A stretch of DNA of 64,000 nucleotides, from contig JACMLU010000025.1 in NCBI GenBank assembly GCA_014379405.1, forward strand, positions 1 to 64,000, written 5' to 3'. This DNA comes from Flavobacterium sp. GTDB taxonomy: Bacteria > Bacteroidota > Bacteroidia > Flavobacteriales > Flavobacteriaceae. Of this stretch, positions 55,377 through 63,724 are shown in pieces (within the stretch, counting starts at the first letter, position 1; each line of letters starts with the position of its first letter). Under the pieces are notes generated by a model. The model made no database searches, was not told the DNA's origin, and saw only the letters and a list, made by a program, of their open reading frames with translations. A program made the position numbers and the translations under genes.

Positions 55377-55433
55377 ACCCGAATTCTTCCATTTAGAACT
55401 CACCACATATTTCTCACTTAAAACGTTTATAGC

Positions 55434-56792
55434 ATGCAACTGTATAACACCTTAAGCGCAGAAGAAAGAGCCGAGCTGATTGATCAAGCCGGTAAACAAC
55501 GCCTTACGTTGTCTTTCTATGCGTATGCCAAAATTGAAGATCCCAAAAAATTTCGCGACGATTTATTTATTGCCTGGAATGCACTCGATGCCCTAGGCCG
55601 AATTTACGTTGCCAAAGAAGGTATCAACGCTCAAATGAATGTTCCTGCCGAAAATATCGAAGCTTTTAGAGAAACTTTGGAAGTTTATGATTTTATGAAA
55701 GACATTCGTTTGAATGTAGCCGTAGAACATGACGATCACGCGTTTTTGAAATTAACCATCAAAGTACGCCACAAGATTGTTGCCGACGGTCTCAACGACG
55801 ATACTTTTGACGTAACCAACAAAGGAATTCACTTAAAAGCCAAGGAATTCAACGAAATTCTCGATGACCCAAACACAATTGTAGTGGATTTTAGAAATCA
55901 TTACGAAAGTGAAGTGGGCCATTTCAAAGGTGCCATTACTCCTGACGTGGAAACATTTAGAGAAAGTTTACCTATAATCAACGAACAACTTCAAAACCAC
56001 AAAGAAGACAAAAATCTGGTAATGTATTGCACTGGTGGCATTCGCTGCGAGAAAGCCAGTGCCTATTTCAAACATCAAGGGTTCAAAAATGTTTTTCAAT
56101 TAGAAGGCGGTATCATCAATTACGCCAAACAAATTGAAGCAGAAGGATTGGAAAGCAAATTCATTGGAAAAAACTTCGTGTTCGATAATCGTCTAGGCGA
56201 AAGAATCACGGATGACATTGTTTCGCAATGCCACCAATGCGGAAAACCTTGTGACAATCACACCAATTGCGCCAATGATGGATGTCATCTGTTGTTCATT
56301 CAATGTGACGAATGCAAAACGGCTATGGAAAATTGCTGCTCTACCGAATGTCTGGAAATTATCCATATGCCTTTGGTCGATCAAGTAAGATTGAGAACCG
56401 GAAAACAAGTCGGCAACAAGGTTTTCAGAAAAGGAAAATCCGAAAGTTTAAAATTCAAACATTCTGGAGAACTAACCGATACTGTTTTAGCCACGGCTTC
56501 AAAATCAACTGATATTCGCCAGAAAATAAAAGTAAAAAAGACATTGCTTGGCAAAGCGGAACATTATTACGTAAAAGCACAAGTGGGACTTTTTACCATT
56601 GAAAACCAAGAATTGAATTCGGGTGACAAAATCTTGATCTCGGGACCAACAACCGGAAACCAAGAAATGGTCTTGGACAAAATGCTGGTCAACGGAATCG
56701 AAAAAACTCAAGCCAAAACGGGTGACAAAGTAACATTTGCTATTCCATTCAGAATTCGATTGTCTGATAAATTATATAAAATAATTGGATAA
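55434..56792 (+). CDS. trhO: tRNA U34 hydroxylase TrhO (rhodanese family) with extra C-terminal U32-like domain
   Basis: TrhO uses O2 to form 5-hydroxyuridine at tRNA position 34. 452 residues, against ~350 in E. coli. Order: N-terminal acylphosphatase-like domain (AKEGINAQMNV), rhodanese domain with active-site Cys199 in MYCTGGIRCEK, and the Cys-rich segment typical of TrhO (CHQCGKPC ... CDECKTAMENCCSTEC). The remaining ~85 residues (~367-452) form an added beta-barrel-like domain (LNSGDKILISGPTTGNQEM, FAIPFRIRLSDKLYKI) that closely matches the C-terminus of the TrhP-like protein encoded at 57703. This shared domain is unusual and suggests a common partner or tRNA contact. Confidence 0.92.
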   Translation: MQLYNTLSAEERAELIDQAGKQRLTLSFYAYAKIEDPKKFRDDLFIAWNALDALGRIYVAKEGINAQMNVPAENIEAFRETLEVYDFMKDIRLNVAVEHDDHAFLKLTIKVRHKIVADGLNDDTFDVTNKGIHLKAKEFNEILDDPNTIVVDFRNHYESEVGHFKGAITPDVETFRESLPIINEQLQNHKEDKNLVMYCTGGIRCEKASAYFKHQGFKNVFQLEGGIINYAKQIEAEGLESKFIGKNFVFDNRLGERITDDIVSQCHQCGKPCDNHTNCANDGCHLLFIQCDECKTAMENCCSTECLEIIHMPLVDQVRLRTGKQVGNKVFRKGKSESLKFKHSGELTDTVLATASKSTDIRQKIKVKKTLLGKAEHYYVKAQVGLFTIENQELNSGDKILISGPTTGNQEMVLDKMLVNGIEKTQAKTGDKVTFAIPFRIRLSDKLYKIIG

Positions 56793-56795
56793 TTT

Positions 56796-56813
56796 CCACG
56801 GTTGAAACTGTGG
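56796..56813. repeat. REP palindrome 1 (A type)
   Basis: CCACGGTTGAAACTGTGG, imperfect palindrome 3 bp after the trhO stop, followed by GCGATACC as in other A-type units. Confidence 0.8.
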
Positions 56814-56850
56814 GCGATACCAAAAATAAAAACTCAAACAAAACCCATAA

Positions 56851-56870
56851 CCAACGGTTTCAACCACTGG
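56851..56870. repeat. REP palindrome 2 (B type)
   Basis: CCAACGGTTTCAACCACTGG preceded by CCATAA; the right arm carries two changes relative to the other B units. Confidence 0.75.
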
Positions 56871-56903
56871 AATATTGAAAATCAAACAACAATAACATCG
56901 TTT

Positions 56904-56923
56904 CTCACGGTTGAAACTGCGAG
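56904..56923. repeat. REP palindrome 3 (A type)
   Basis: CTCACGGTTGAAACTGCGAG, imperfect A-type palindrome followed by CTATA instead of GCGATA. Confidence 0.75.
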
Positions 56924-56965
56924 CTATAATTGAATAAATACAAAGATAAAAACGTACAACCATAA

Positions 56966-56985
56966 CCAACGGTTTCAACCGTTGG
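56966..56985. repeat. REP palindrome 4 (B type)
   Basis: CCAACGGTTTCAACCGTTGG, perfect palindrome ending 17 bp before the transposase ATG. Confidence 0.8.
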
Positions 56986-57002
56986 AGATAAAAAAACGTA
57001 TT

Positions 57003-57443
57003 ATGCCACATTCTTTCAATAAATTATGGATTCACGCCATTTGGGCAACTAAAAATCGTCAAGAATTAATAGATTTCTCGATAGAAAAACAAGTATATAA
57101 TTATATCCGAGAAGAATTAATTGAACTTGGTTGTCCTGTTAGAATCATCAATGGTATGCCTGATCATATACACGCATTATTTTTGTTAAATCCACAAAAA
57201 TCAATTTCAGATACGATAAAACAAATAAAAGGCAGTTCTTCTCATTCAATAAATGGAGAAAATCTAATCCTTGAAAAATTTGCTTGGCAAACAGGTTATG
57301 CTGCTTATTCTGTGAGTGAATCCCAATTAGAAGTTGTTTATAATTATATAAAAAATCAGAAACAACATCATTTAAAGAAAAACGGACAAGAAGAATTTGA
57401 TGAATTTATAAAATTACACGGATTGAACAATACTGATAATTAA
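57003..57443 (+). CDS. REP-associated tyrosine transposase (RAYT, IS200-like Y1)
   Basis: 146 residues from ATG 57003; an in-frame TTG upstream lies inside REP 4 and is not used as start. Y1_Tnp fold: HAIWATKNRQELID at the start, the metal-binding HUH motif in GMPDHIHALFLL, and the catalytic Tyr in the C-terminal helix VYNYIKNQKQHH. RAYTs cut and join single-stranded REP hairpins. It appears intact and is surrounded by its presumed cognate REPs, so it may still act on them. It is unlike ordinary IS200 because it lacks IS ends but has BIME arrays. Confidence 0.9.
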   Translation: MPHSFNKLWIHAIWATKNRQELIDFSIEKQVYNYIREELIELGCPVRIINGMPDHIHALFLLNPQKSISDTIKQIKGSSSHSINGENLILEKFAWQTGYAAYSVSESQLEVVYNYIKNQKQHHLKKNGQEEFDEFIKLHGLNNTDN

Positions 57444-57478
57444 TAATTCAATAGGTTTTTAACAATAGCAATAGGTTT

Positions 57479-57498
57479 CCCACGGTTAAAACCGTGGG
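57479..57498. repeat. REP palindrome 5 (A type)
   Basis: CCCACGGTTAAAACCGTGGG, followed by GCGATGG. Perfect 9-bp arms with a 2-nt centre. Confidence 0.8.
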
Positions 57499-57558
57499 CG
57501 ATGGTCAAAAACAAATAAAAAACAAACGGCAGCAACAATCAGCAACAAAAATCCATAA

Positions 57559-57578
57559 CCAACGGTTTCAACCGTTGG
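57559..57578. repeat. REP palindrome 6 (B type)
   Basis: CCAACGGTTTCAACCGTTGG, identical to REP 4 and REP 8, preceded by CCATAA. Confidence 0.8.
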
Positions 57579-57612
57579 AACATTAAAAACCAAAATATTC
57601 AACAACGTTCTA

Positions 57613-57628
57613 CACGGTTGAAACCGTG
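57613..57628. repeat. REP palindrome 7 (A type)
   Basis: CACGGTTGAAACCGTG, perfect arms, followed by AGCGATACC. Confidence 0.8.
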
Positions 57629-57666
57629 AGCGATACCTAAAAACACAAACAAACACAATACCATAA

Positions 57667-57686
57667 CCAACGGTTTCAACCGTTGG
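57667..57686. repeat. REP palindrome 8 (B type)
   Basis: CCAACGGTTTCAACCGTTGG, preceded by CCATAA and 16 bp before the trhP ATG, hence inside its probable translation-initiation region. Confidence 0.8.
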
Positions 57687-57702
57687 AAAAAGATAACACA
57701 AA

Positions 57703-58944
57703 ATGACAGCGAATAACAAAATAGAATTAATGGCTCCCGCAGGAAACTTCGAATCCTTGCAAGCTGGTTTAGACAACGGGGCCGATTCCGTCTACTTTGG
57801 CGTAGAGCAATTGAATATGCGCGCTCGTGCCACTGTCAATTTCACGATGGATGATTTGCCAGAAATTGCCCGTCGTTGCGAAGCCAAAAACGTTAGAAGT
57901 TATTTGACGTTGAACACTATTATTTACGATCACGATTTATCAGTGGTAAAAACGTTATTGGCCAAAGCCAAAGAAGCCAACATCACTGCCGTAATTGCTT
58001 CTGACCAAGCCGTGATTTCGATGGCGAGAGGAATTGGGATGGAAGTTCATATTTCGACCCAATTGAACGTTACGAATATCGAAACCATCAAATTCTACAG
58101 CCTTTTTGCCGATACGATGGTGCTTAGTAGAGAATTGAGTTTACGTCAAGTAAAAAATATCACCGCACAAATCGAAAAAGAACAAATCAAAGGACCAAAC
58201 GGGAACTTGGTAGAAATAGAAATCTTTGGCCACGGAGCTTTGTGTATGGCGGTTTCTGGAAAATGCTATTTGAGTTTACATTCTCAAAATTCATCAGCAA
58301 ACCGTGGTGCTTGCAAACAAAATTGCCGTAAAAAATACACCGTTATCGATCAGGAAACCGGTTTTGAAATCGAATTGGATAACGAATATATGATGTCGCC
58401 AAAGGATTTATGCACGCTGGATTTCTTAGACCAAGTAATGGATTCAGGTATACAAGTTCTGAAAATTGAAGGTCGTGGTCGTGCTCCAGAATATGTTGGA
58501 ACAGTCATCAAAACCTACCGCGAAGCAATTGACAGTTATTATGAAGGCAGTTTCACCAAAGAAAAAATTACAGTTTGGATGGAAGCCTTGAATTCGGTTT
58601 ACAATCGTGGTTTTTGGTCAGGCTATTATTTGGGCCAAGAATTGGGCGAATGGAGCGATGTTTCCGGTTCGGCTGCGACTCAAAAGAAAGTCTATGTCGG
58701 GAAAGGAACTCATTTCTTCCCAAAAGCAGCCATTGGACAATTCAAAATTGAAGCATACGACATCAAGATTGGCGACAAAATTTTGGTTACGGGTCCAAGC
58801 ACTGGAGCCCAAGAAATGATTATCGAAGAAATGTTCGTGAATGACGTGAATGCACACAAAGCTACAAAAGGAGACGATTGCACTTTCAAATTGCCTTTCA
58901 GAATCCGAATGTCTGACAAATTATACAAAATAGTGGAAGCCTAA
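57703..58944 (+). CDS. trhP: U32-family protein TrhP (tRNA 5-hydroxyuridine synthesis)
   Basis: U32 proteins such as E. coli TrhP (YegQ) hydroxylate U34 of tRNA by an O2-independent, prephenate- and Fe-S-dependent route. 413 residues: TIM-barrel-like core starting IELMAPAGNFESLQAGLDNGADSVYFG (read in parts), the U32 signature EIFGHGALCMAVSGKCYLS and the cysteine cluster NRGACKQNCRKKY, giving four conserved Cys for a cluster. The C-terminal domain (~330-413; IGDKILVTGPSTGAQEM, PFRIRMSDKLYKIV) recurs at the end of TrhO. Older annotations call this family collagenase or peptidase, which is not supported here. The stop overlaps the ferredoxin ATG by one base. Confidence 0.9.
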   Translation: MTANNKIELMAPAGNFESLQAGLDNGADSVYFGVEQLNMRARATVNFTMDDLPEIARRCEAKNVRSYLTLNTIIYDHDLSVVKTLLAKAKEANITAVIASDQAVISMARGIGMEVHISTQLNVTNIETIKFYSLFADTMVLSRELSLRQVKNITAQIEKEQIKGPNGNLVEIEIFGHGALCMAVSGKCYLSLHSQNSSANRGACKQNCRKKYTVIDQETGFEIELDNEYMMSPKDLCTLDFLDQVMDSGIQVLKIEGRGRAPEYVGTVIKTYREAIDSYYEGSFTKEKITVWMEALNSVYNRGFWSGYYLGQELGEWSDVSGSAATQKKVYVGKGTHFFPKAAIGQFKIEAYDIKIGDKILVTGPSTGAQEMIIEEMFVNDVNAHKATKGDDCTFKLPFRIRMSDKLYKIVEA

Positions 58945-59174
58945 TGGTTATTGTAACACTACAAAGAGCCAAATGCATTGGGTGCAACTATTGTGTAGAA
59001 ATGGCACCCATCCAATTTCAAATGTCCAAAAAAGACGGAAAATCGGTCTTGATTAAAAGTGTCAATGCTAAAGGTTTTTTTACCTTAAAATCTACTGACC
59101 ACACAATAACCGAAAGTTGTGAACTGGCTGCCAAAGCCTGTCCGGTTAAGATTATTTCGGTTAAGGAAACCTAG
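58944..59174 (+). CDS. Small 4Fe-4S ferredoxin
   Basis: 76 residues with one cluster: CIGCNYC (C-x2-C-x2-C, residues ~11-17) and the distal Cys in CP of KACPVKI near residue 67, with a further Cys in SCELAAKAC. The spacing is that of single-cluster ferredoxins. Its ATG overlaps the trhP stop (TAATG), so the two proteins are coupled. It probably supplies electrons or cluster redox support to TrhP, which is inference from gene order. Confidence 0.88.
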   Translation: MVIVTLQRAKCIGCNYCVEMAPIQFQMSKKDGKSVLIKSVNAKGFFTLKSTDHTITESCELAAKACPVKIISVKET

Positions 59175-59243
59175 TTTTTTATTTAAACAGATGCTCTAAA
59201 ATTACCGATACTCTTTATTTTGAATTTTTAGATATTATTGTAA

Positions 59244-59286
59244 TAAAAATCCCTTTCAAAAAATGATTTTCTGAAAGGGATTTTAA
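59244..59286. terminator. Bidirectional intrinsic terminator
   Basis: AAAATCCCTTTCA (59246-59258) pairs with TGAAAGGGATTTT (59272-59284). It separates convergent ferredoxin and sulfatase genes and has T runs on both strands. Confidence 0.85.
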
Positions 59287-59324
59287 ATTTAAAGTATTGG
59301 TATTGAAGTATGCCTGCTTCTTTT

Positions 59325-61670
59325 CTATTTTTTTGTTTCAATGGTAACTTTATCCAGTTTTCCATTGAAATGTGCCGAAGAACCATAATCAGCAACCGGA
59401 GTTCCGTCATCTGTTCCTACATCGGCAAGATCATCAACTGAAAATATTCCTGGCTGTGTTTTATCTAATCTGCCTTCTGCAATTTTGTTTCCATCAACAG
59501 TAATAGTACCTGTACCGCCTTTTCCCATACCGCCTCCATCATACTTGAAATCATATACGATAGTATGTTTTCCAGCTTTCAAGGGTTGATCTGATAAAAT
59601 ATTAAATGATTGTAATCCAACATAATTATAAGTAAATGCAGGTTTACCGTCTTTTAGATAAAAAGAAAATCCGCCAAATCTTCCACCTTGGCATACCATT
59701 ACGCCATTTGCATTTTCTTTAACCTCTACCTGACTGGTAATAGTATAAGAGGTATTTCTGGCACTTATAAAAACATCAATTCCCATTCCTTTCATACCTT
59801 CTCCATAGGTAACTTTGGTTCTTTCACCCATTAAGTCTGGTCTCCCAACCGATTTTGCATCAGTTCTTTCAAATAAACGATCATCAATAGGAAGTACATG
59901 GTATTTTTCTGCTTCAGTCATAAACAAATCTTGCAGTTCTTTTAGCTTAGCAGGATTTTTAGCAGCTAAATTATTACTCAAGGTAAAATCAGTATTGGAA
60001 TCGTATAAATCCCAAGTATCTTCTTGTAATGAAGTTGTTGGTTTTTGTTTCCAAGCCGGTCTATGAATGGTTCTGGCATACCATCCATTGCTGTATATCG
60101 CTCTGTTACCAAACATTTCAAAGTATTGAGTGGTATGACGCTCTTTTGCTTTAGCATCATCAAAACTATACAACATACTAGTACCTTCAATAGGATCTTG
60201 TTTGATTCCGTTTACCATTGTTGGCGCTGGTATTTTACAAGCTTCAAATACAGTTGGTGCAATATCTATAGCATGAGTAAATTGCGAACGTATTTCTCCT
60301 TTTGCTTTGATTCCTTTTGGCCATCGAATAACCACTCCATTTCGTGTTCCTCCAAAATCTGAGGCTACTTGTTTGGTATATGAAAAAGGGGCATCCATTG
60401 CAACAGCCCAGCCAGCAGCAAAATGCGGATAAGTGTTTGGCCCTCCCCATTCATCAATGTGTTTCAATTGCTCCTCAACAGTTTCAGGAATGCCATTAAA
60501 ATAAGTCATTTCATTAAATAATCCATTCATCGTTCCTTCTGCACTGGCACCATTATCCCCTACAACATAAATAAATACGGTGTTATCCAATACTCCTAAA
60601 TCTTCAATCGCACTGTACAAACGGCCTATTTCGTAATCTGTGTGTTCTCCAAATCCCGCATAGGTTTCCATCTGACGGGAAAATAATTTTTTCTCATCTG
60701 CAGAAAGTTTTTCCCAGTCTTTTATATCAGTTGGTTTAGGTCCTAATTGTGCATTTTGAGGAACGAGACCTAGTTTCTTTTGACGCTCCAGAGTTTCTAT
60801 TCTAACTTTATCCCAACCCTGATCGAATTTACCTTTATACTTCTCTATATATTCTTTAGGCGCATGATGCGGTGCATGCGTAGCACCCGTTGCAAAATAC
60901 ATCATAAAAGGTTTATCCGGAGTCAATGCTTGCTGAAAACGCACCCAGCTAATAGCATGATTGGTCATATCAGTGGTAAAATGATAATTCGGATCCTTTG
61001 GAAGTTCTACCTGCGTAGTTCCATCATAAACAAGCGGTGCCCATTGATTGGTCTCTCCACCTATAAAGCCATAAAATTTATCGAATCCTGAATGGGTTGG
61101 CCAACGGTCTAGTGAACCTGAAACCGAAATTTCCCATGGCGGAGTTTCATGATATTTTCCAAAAGCGGCTGTACTGTAACCGTTTTGTCTCAATACTTCT
61201 GCCATTGGCGTTATAGATTGAGGTCTGATACCATTATTCCCAGGAAAAGCCGTAGCAGTTTCCATAATCGATCCTGCATTATTACTATGGTGATTATAAC
61301 CTGTTAGTAATGCCATACGAGTTGGTGAGCATAGAGACGTCGTATGAAAACGATTATAACTTATTCCTTCTTTACCCAATTTATCTAAAACCGGCATATT
61401 AACAGGGCCTCCAAAACGACTTGAAGCTCCAAATCCCATATCATCAATTAAAACCACAACTACATTTGGCGCACCTTTCGGAGCAGTAACATTCCAGCGG
61501 GCTGGAGCTTTTGCATTCCTGGCATCCAACTCTTTGTAGGTTTGTCGTTGGGGTTCTCTAATAGGCAATGTGGATCGATCTAGCTGAACTTGAGCAACTG
61601 CAGTAACTGACAGCAAACTAAAACTAGCTAATAAAAATTGTCTTGGAATTTTCAATTTCAAATTTTGCAT
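59325..61670 (-). CDS. Secreted arylsulfatase (type I, FGly-dependent)
   Basis: 781 residues with a signal peptide (LLASFSLLSVTAVAQ). The formylglycine motif is CSPTR with Cys114 in TSLCSPTRMALLTG, and the metal-binding Asp pair is in VVLIDDMGF. The long form with a C-terminal beta-sandwich (~residues 600-781; FSFYLKDGKPAFTYNYVG, then KAGKHTIVYDFKYDGGG) resembles the Pseudomonas AtsA/phosphonate hydrolase-like group. The Cys must be converted to formylglycine by a maturase, and none is in this window. It is solitary, with AT-rich flanks and no SusCD neighbour. Confidence 0.93.
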   Translation of the reverse strand: MQNLKLKIPRQFLLASFSLLSVTAVAQVQLDRSTLPIREPQRQTYKELDARNAKAPARWNVTAPKGAPNVVVVLIDDMGFGASSRFGGPVNMPVLDKLGKEGISYNRFHTTSLCSPTRMALLTGYNHHSNNAGSIMETATAFPGNNGIRPQSITPMAEVLRQNGYSTAAFGKYHETPPWEISVSGSLDRWPTHSGFDKFYGFIGGETNQWAPLVYDGTTQVELPKDPNYHFTTDMTNHAISWVRFQQALTPDKPFMMYFATGATHAPHHAPKEYIEKYKGKFDQGWDKVRIETLERQKKLGLVPQNAQLGPKPTDIKDWEKLSADEKKLFSRQMETYAGFGEHTDYEIGRLYSAIEDLGVLDNTVFIYVVGDNGASAEGTMNGLFNEMTYFNGIPETVEEQLKHIDEWGGPNTYPHFAAGWAVAMDAPFSYTKQVASDFGGTRNGVVIRWPKGIKAKGEIRSQFTHAIDIAPTVFEACKIPAPTMVNGIKQDPIEGTSMLYSFDDAKAKERHTTQYFEMFGNRAIYSNGWYARTIHRPAWKQKPTTSLQEDTWDLYDSNTDFTLSNNLAAKNPAKLKELQDLFMTEAEKYHVLPIDDRLFERTDAKSVGRPDLMGERTKVTYGEGMKGMGIDVFISARNTSYTITSQVEVKENANGVMVCQGGRFGGFSFYLKDGKPAFTYNYVGLQSFNILSDQPLKAGKHTIVYDFKYDGGGMGKGGTGTITVDGNKIAEGRLDKTQPGIFSVDDLADVGTDDGTPVADYGSSAHFNGKLDKVTIETKK

Positions 61671-61927
61671 AACTTTAAATTATTAGTAAATGATTTTTAA
61701 AAGCTGATATGAATTCTGGCGCTTAATGTATTTTAACATAAAATTATATAAAAAAAACTAATACACCCATTATTTATTCATTTAAATCATACAAACCACT
61801 AAAAACATAACAATTCAATCTGTTTACATCAATTAATTGTTAACTTAAGGATTATTAAACAATATTTTGAAAGCTTGTTTAGTGAAAATTATTTCTGTAA
61901 AAAAACCATTGGCAGTTTAAAATTAAA

Positions 61928-62226
61928 ATGGAAAACTTAACAGATTCCCAAAAACACTTTTCGCAATCTTGGGATGGTAAACAGGAATCTACAATAAGCA
62001 CGATTCCTGAATTTTGGAAGGTGAACTGTATAAGACACCATTTATAATTGAAAAGAACAAATCAGGAAACCAAATTGATATTGAAATCAAAGGTCAAGAA
62101 ATTATAATACTAAAAATATACACTAACAAACCCGTTTTTGGGAATTTATATTCCAATTCTGCAGACGAAATAGTAACAAACCTTTTAATGATGCTTTCAT
62201 CCATTCCTTTCAATTCCATACTATAA
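61928..62226 (+). pseudogene. Small hypothetical gene, frameshifted
   Basis: ATG 61928 opens a frame (MENLTDSQKHFSQSWDG...) that runs only to 62047. A second frame, open from 62011, continues to 62226 (GELYKTPFIIEKNKSGNQID...). Adding one T to the four-T run 62012-62015 joins them to a ~99-residue soluble protein with no recognised family. It could be real decay, a sequencing error, or two unrelated short frames. Confidence 0.4.
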
Positions 62227-62321
62227 AAAATACTTTTTTTATCGTTTTATCACAAAATTAGAGCATCAATAATGAAAATTTTATTTAGTATAATTTTATG
62301 ACTTTTTGGGCTTTTTACCCC

Positions 62322-62353
62322 TTGTAACTTAAAATTAAAAAATACTATCTTTA
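62322..62353 (+). promoter_or_regulatory. Probable ricT promoter
   Basis: TTG (62322-62324), 21-bp spacer, TATCTTTA (62346-62353), one mismatch from TAnnTTTG. It is 57 bp before the ricT ATG. Confidence 0.5.
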
Positions 62354-62410
62354 CCAATTAAACGTTTTAAGAACATAAATTGCGTCTATCGCAATACTAC
62401 ATATAAAATT

Positions 62411-63724
62411 ATGGCATGTACAAGTTGTTCAACTTCTGATGGTGGTGCACCTAAGGGTTGTAAAAATAATGGGACTTGCGGCACCGATAGCTGCAACAAA
62501 TTAACGGTTTTCGACTGGCTTTCGAATATGAGTTTACCCAATGGAGAAGCTCCGTTTGATTGTATCGAAGTACGTTTCAAAAACGGAAGAAAAGAGTTTT
62601 ATCGCAATACCGAAAAACTGACTTTAAGTATGGGTGACATTGTCGCCACTGAAGCTTCTCCTGGTCACGACATCGGAATCGTGACACTAACCGGTGAGTT
62701 GGTTCGCATTCAAATGAAGAAAAAAGGCGTAAATCATACCAGTGCCGACGTTACTAAAGTTTATAGAAAAGCATCCCAAAAAGACATCGACATTTGGTCA
62801 AATGCTCGTGACAAAGAAGAACCGATGAAGGTTCGTGCCAGAGAATTGGCCATTGCCCAAAAGCTGGAAATGAAAATTTCCGACATCGAATTTCAAGGAG
62901 ACGGATCGAAAGCCACTTTCTATTATACTGCCAATGACAGAGTAGATTTCAGACTTTTGATTAAGGATTTTGCCAAAGAATTCAGCACCAGAGTCGAGAT
63001 GAAACAAGTGGGTCTTCGCCAAGAAGCAGCACGTTTGGGCGGTATTGGATCTTGCGGAAGAGAATTGTGTTGTTCTACTTGGTTAACTGATTTTAGAAGC
63101 GTAAACACCTCGGCGGCGCGTTACCAACAATTATCATTGAACCCTCAAAAACTGGCAGGTCAATGCGGAAAACTGAAATGCTGCCTGAATTATGAGCTCG
63201 ATACTTATATGGATGCCTTAAAAGGATTTCCGAGTATGGACACCAAATTAGTAACCGAAAAAGGGGACGCCGTTTGCCAAAAACAAGATATTTTCAAAGG
63301 ATTGATGTGGTTTGCCTATACCAATGATTTTGCCAATTGGCACATGCTAAAAATTGAACAAGTCAACGAAATCATTGCCGAAAACAAACTCAAAAACAAA
63401 GTGGCTTCGTTAGAAGATTATTCAATTGAAGTTGTTCAAGAACCTGAAAAGCATTTTAACAATGCAATGGGTCAAGAAAGTTTAACCCGTTTTGACCAAC
63501 CTAAGAAAAAGAAAAAACCAAATAAAAAACGCAAGCCAGGCGGAGAAAATGTTATCGTTGCCAACAAAACAAGCGAGAACGAGAACAAGCAGAACGAGAA
63601 CAAACCAAACAACAGGCAAAACAATAGACAAAACAACAATGTCAAGCCTAATGCTGCAAATGATAAAAAACCTGTTGTACCAAGAAAACCAATAATTATC
63701 ACCAAAAATGAGAATAAGGAATAG
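62411..63724 (+). CDS. ricT: PSP1-domain protein, RicT/YaaT-like
   Basis: 437 residues. The N-terminus is Cys-rich (CTSCSTSDGGAPKGCKNNGTCGTDSC), followed by the PSP1 domain (~100-290) with the cysteine motifs GGIGSCGRELCCSTW and GQCGKLKCCLNYE, characteristic of RicT, which in Bacillus forms a Fe-S-containing complex affecting RNase Y and development. The C-terminus (~365-437) is low-complexity, Lys/Asn-rich (KKKKKPNKKRKPGG, NNRQNNRQNNN) and may bind RNA. The last codons overlap gldH, so the two are cotranscribed. Confidence 0.9.
   Translation: MACTSCSTSDGGAPKGCKNNGTCGTDSCNKLTVFDWLSNMSLPNGEAPFDCIEVRFKNGRKEFYRNTEKLTLSMGDIVATEASPGHDIGIVTLTGELVRIQMKKKGVNHTSADVTKVYRKASQKDIDIWSNARDKEEPMKVRARELAIAQKLEMKISDIEFQGDGSKATFYYTANDRVDFRLLIKDFAKEFSTRVEMKQVGLRQEAARLGGIGSCGRELCCSTWLTDFRSVNTSAARYQQLSLNPQKLAGQCGKLKCCLNYELDTYMDALKGFPSMDTKLVTEKGDAVCQKQDIFKGLMWFAYTNDFANWHMLKIEQVNEIIAENKLKNKVASLEDYSIEVVQEPEKHFNNAMGQESLTRFDQPKKKKKPNKKRKPGGENVIVANKTSENENKQNENKPNNRQNNRQNNNVKPNAANDKKPVVPRKPIIITKNENKE

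Larger units (their letters stand above)
55126..55433. other. Intergenic region with repeat copy 2 and the trhO promoter
   Basis: 308 bp without a gene. Holds an imperfect inverted repeat (55193-55308) related to that at 46108-46242 and a -7 box for trhO (55369-55376). Confidence 0.6.
56796..57686. mobile_element. REP/RAYT element (REPtron)
   Basis: A single-copy Y1 transposase gene flanked by four REP palindromes on each side. They are arranged as four inverted pairs (56796-56870, 56904-56985, 57479-57578, 57613-57686), each being CACGGTTGAAACcGTG + GCGATAc, 37-60 bp linker, then CCATAACCAACGGTTTCAACCGTTGG read in parts. The two types are the same palindrome in opposite orientation with different tips. 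The element occupies the gap between trhO and trhP. Confidence 0.85.

Noticed and set aside
56796..57686. CRISPR array suggested by regularly repeated palindromes
   Set aside because: Units alternate orientation, spacers are AT-rich and similar to each other, no cas genes are present, and a RAYT transposase lies in the centre: REP/BIME, not CRISPR.
57703..58944. Annotation as collagenase/peptidase
   Set aside because: The U32 family name is historical; the cysteine cluster and the adjacent trhO gene support a tRNA hydroxylation role.
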